Part shown: one piece after another, positions 5,845-7,574 of the stretch | Numbering within the stretch: position 1 is the first letter of the stretch | Layout: every line of letters starts with the position of its first letter | DNA from: JAGXLC01 sp964472385 | GTDB lineage: Bacteria; Bacteroidota; Bacteroidia; Bacteroidales; UBA12077 | Direction: 5' to 3' | Assembly: GCA_964472385.1 (NCBI GenBank) | Contig: CAYYLT010000171.1 | Span: forward strand, 1 to 7,574 | Length of the DNA: 7,574 nucleotides | Program-made: the position numbers and the translations under genes | The notes under the pieces: generated by a model | The model's input: only the letters and a program-made list of their open reading frames with translations | What the model was told of the DNA's origin: nothing | Database searches by the model: none

Positions 5845-7512
5845 TTACGAATGTACTTTTTCAATTAGGAACTTACGAATTTCAATCGGCGTTTCTTTGG
5901 TCAATTTAGAAACAATGATGTTTGCAATAATGGCCAGGGGAGCGCCAATCCATGCGAAATACCATGCGCCAAGCCAGTATGTTATGAAATCGTTCAATGG
6001 CAATGACCAACCTGTTTTGCCTGCAATGAAATAGGTTAAAGCAATCAGTGAGACCAATCCCCCTACGATCAATCCTGCTTTTGCACCGGCCCTGTTTGAA
6101 CCGCTCCACCAAATTCCCAATAAGAATAAAGGAAAGATCGTACAGCCTGCCAGTGAAAAGGCTACGGCTACCAATTGAGCTATAAGTGCCAATTCAGCCA
6201 GAGCAATCACTGTAACAATAATGGCCATAAGAACGGTTCCGATACGTGCCACGGACATTTGGGTTTTTGGTTTGGCCTGGGGATTGATAACCATTACATA
6301 AAGATCATGGGCAAATGCAGAAGCTCCTGCTACCAGTAATCCGGAAACTGTTGAAAATGCGGCGGAAACACCACCGGCAGCGAGGAATCCGACTATAAGC
6401 GGATTGATATTACCCAGTTGAGCTGTATAAACCACAATGGCATCTTTAGCCAGTTTACCTACTTCGGGATGTGAAGATAAAATCTTGCCCAATGCTGCAT
6501 AGGAAGGTGCACTCCAGTATAGTAAACAGATAAAAAACAACCCCCAAACTACTGACCATCTTGCATCACGGGCTTTCGGCACTACATAGAACCGTTGAAG
6601 TACATGAGGCAATCCGGCCGTTCCGATCATAAGGGAAAAAGCAATGGCAATCCACTGAAAAAATGTTTGTCCTGTTGAAATATCCCAGGGCATTGCATAT
6701 TCAGGGCTGGAAACAATGGCAAATTGATGGCCCAGTGAATTAACTGCCCCGGCGTTATTTGCTATTTTAACCCCTTCTACAATATCTTGAACCGCAGCAC
6801 CATAACCTATCTGTGGCAACAGCCAGAAATAGTCAAATTTATAAGTTAGAATAAATAAAGGAATGAGAAATGAAATGATAATAATAACATATTGCACCTG
6901 CATGTTCTTCGTAACACCAAGCATCCCTGAAATAAGTGTATATACAAGAACTATCGTTCCCCCTATGACTACAGACCAGGTATAATCAATCCCCATGACC
7001 CATTTGAACATAAGACCTATTCCGCCAAACTGTCCCACACAATAAGAAATGGAGATCAGAATGGCAATAACTGCTCCAATGGTTCGCAATGTTTGTGAAT
7101 AATACCTGTCTCCAATGAAATCCGCAGCGGTATATTTTCCATATTTTCTGATTTGACCAGCCATTAATATTAACAGCAATACATATCCGCCTGTCCATCC
7201 CACTACATAGGCCAGCCCATGATATCCTGCCCCATACATCAGCGCTGCCATTCCTAAAAAAGAAGCAGCGCTCATCCAGTTAGAGGCTATCGCCATTCCT
7301 GACCCAATACGGGATATACCCCGTCCGGCTGCGTAATAGTCTGTTGTATCTTTTGCCCGGAAAAAAAATCCTACAAGAACAAATAATGACAAAATAAAGA
7401 TTAAAATAATTGCCGGTCCTACCTTGAAACTTCCCTCAAGCTGCGTTGCATCATTAGCAGCATGAGCTATTGCAGGAATCATACATAGAAACAGTACATA
7501 TATTTTTCTCAT
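5845..7512 (-). CDS. Sodium:solute symporter, ActP / VC_2705 type (SSS family)
   Basis: This 555-residue polytopic inner-membrane carrier belongs to the solute:sodium symporter (SLC5-like) family. Like E. coli ActP (acetate permease), it has a cleavable N-terminal signal ending in AHA at about residue 18, then DYYAAGRGI and NWMSAASFLG in the first core helices, IGTAGLPH at about 296-303, and AAFSTVSG near 384-391, where the family keeps its Na2-site Ser/Thr residues, followed by AGASAFAHDLY. The likely substrate is a small monocarboxylate such as acetate, but this subfamily is poorly characterised. I chose the ATG at 7512. An in-frame ATG at 7560 would add 16 residues that read through the palindrome and T-tract and would spoil the signal peptide. 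VC_2705-type symporters often follow a small DUF4212 protein, which here would lie beyond the right edge. It heads the symporter, TPR and porin series. Confidence 0.93.
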   Translation of the reverse strand: MRKIYVLFLCMIPAIAHAANDATQLEGSFKVGPAIILIFILSLFVLVGFFFRAKDTTDYYAAGRGISRIGSGMAIASNWMSAASFLGMAALMYGAGYHGLAYVVGWTGGYVLLLILMAGQIRKYGKYTAADFIGDRYYSQTLRTIGAVIAILISISYCVGQFGGIGLMFKWVMGIDYTWSVVIGGTIVLVYTLISGMLGVTKNMQVQYVIIIISFLIPLFILTYKFDYFWLLPQIGYGAAVQDIVEGVKIANNAGAVNSLGHQFAIVSSPEYAMPWDISTGQTFFQWIAIAFSLMIGTAGLPHVLQRFYVVPKARDARWSVVWGLFFICLLYWSAPSYAALGKILSSHPEVGKLAKDAIVVYTAQLGNINPLIVGFLAAGGVSAAFSTVSGLLVAGASAFAHDLYVMVINPQAKPKTQMSVARIGTVLMAIIVTVIALAELALIAQLVAVAFSLAGCTIFPLFLLGIWWSGSNRAGAKAGLIVGGLVSLIALTYFIAGKTGWSLPLNDFITYWLGAWYFAWIGAPLAIIANIIVSKLTKETPIEIRKFLIEKVHS

Positions 7513-7533
7513 CTGTTTAAAATTTTTGTCGTT

Positions 7534-7557
7534 AAAAAAATGCCAAAAATTTTGGCA
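7534..7557 (-). terminator. Possible intrinsic terminator or leader hairpin ahead of the symporter
   Basis: On the minus strand TGCCAAAATTTTTGGCA (7557-7541) is followed at once by seven T residues (7540-7534). This gives a 7-bp stem with a 3-base loop and a U-tract. Only three of the stem pairs are G-C, so it is weak. It ends 21 bases before the symporter ATG. It may terminate an upstream gene outside the window, act as an attenuator, or be a protein-binding palindrome. Confidence 0.4.
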
Positions 7558-7574
7558 CATTCAGGAATTCCCGA

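Noticed and set aside
7513..7560. Upstream in-frame ATG adding 16 residues to the symporter
   Set aside because: The added codons consist of the palindrome and T-tract, and they would bury an otherwise clear signal peptide that begins at 7512.
7540..7574. Possible sigma-54 promoter (TGGCAC) near the symporter
   Set aside because: The TGGCAC is on the plus strand, pointing away from the gene, and the minus-strand TGGCA has no GC element at the required spacing.

Overview
The window suggests a member of the Bacteroidota. It is AT-rich, its genes lack strong Shine-Dalgarno sequences, one gene probably starts with TTG, and the outer-membrane barrel protein ends in an aromatic run. No rRNA or other phylogenetic marker is present, so the assignment is an inference. 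All five convincing genes lie on the minus strand, so transcription runs from right to left.

Right block (7512 to 3803): a sodium:solute symporter of the ActP/VC_2705 type, a membrane-anchored TPR protein that starts 2 bases after it, and, 24 bases further on, an outer-membrane porin-like beta-barrel. The close packing suggests one operon. It would supply an outer-membrane channel, a periplasmic helper and an inner-membrane carrier for a small carboxylate such as acetate. A palindrome followed by a T-tract lies just in front of the symporter and resembles a weak terminator or leader hairpin.

Middle (3495 to 3807): the gap between the porin and the next gene is almost filled by a 313-bp non-coding element. 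It has perfect 19-bp terminal inverted repeats and a second, imperfect pair of inverted arms inside. The right half of another copy, in the same orientation, occupies bases 1 to 151 and is cut by the window edge. The sequence looks like a miniature inverted-repeat (MITE-like) or structured-RNA repeat. It is the least explained feature here.

Left block (3443 to 232): a calcineurin-like metallophosphoesterase is followed after 8 bases by an 818-residue membrane sensor with the order sCache, PAS, CBS pair, GlnD-like nucleotidyltransferase (DUF294) and DUF294 C-terminal domain. DUF294/CBS proteins are known neighbours of VC_2705-type symporters. sCache_2 domains in other bacteria can bind C2 and C3 carboxylates. 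A reasonable hypothesis is that the sensor monitors the substrate the symporter imports and answers by nucleotidyl transfer, with the phosphoesterase perhaps acting in reverse. None of this has direct proof in the sequence.
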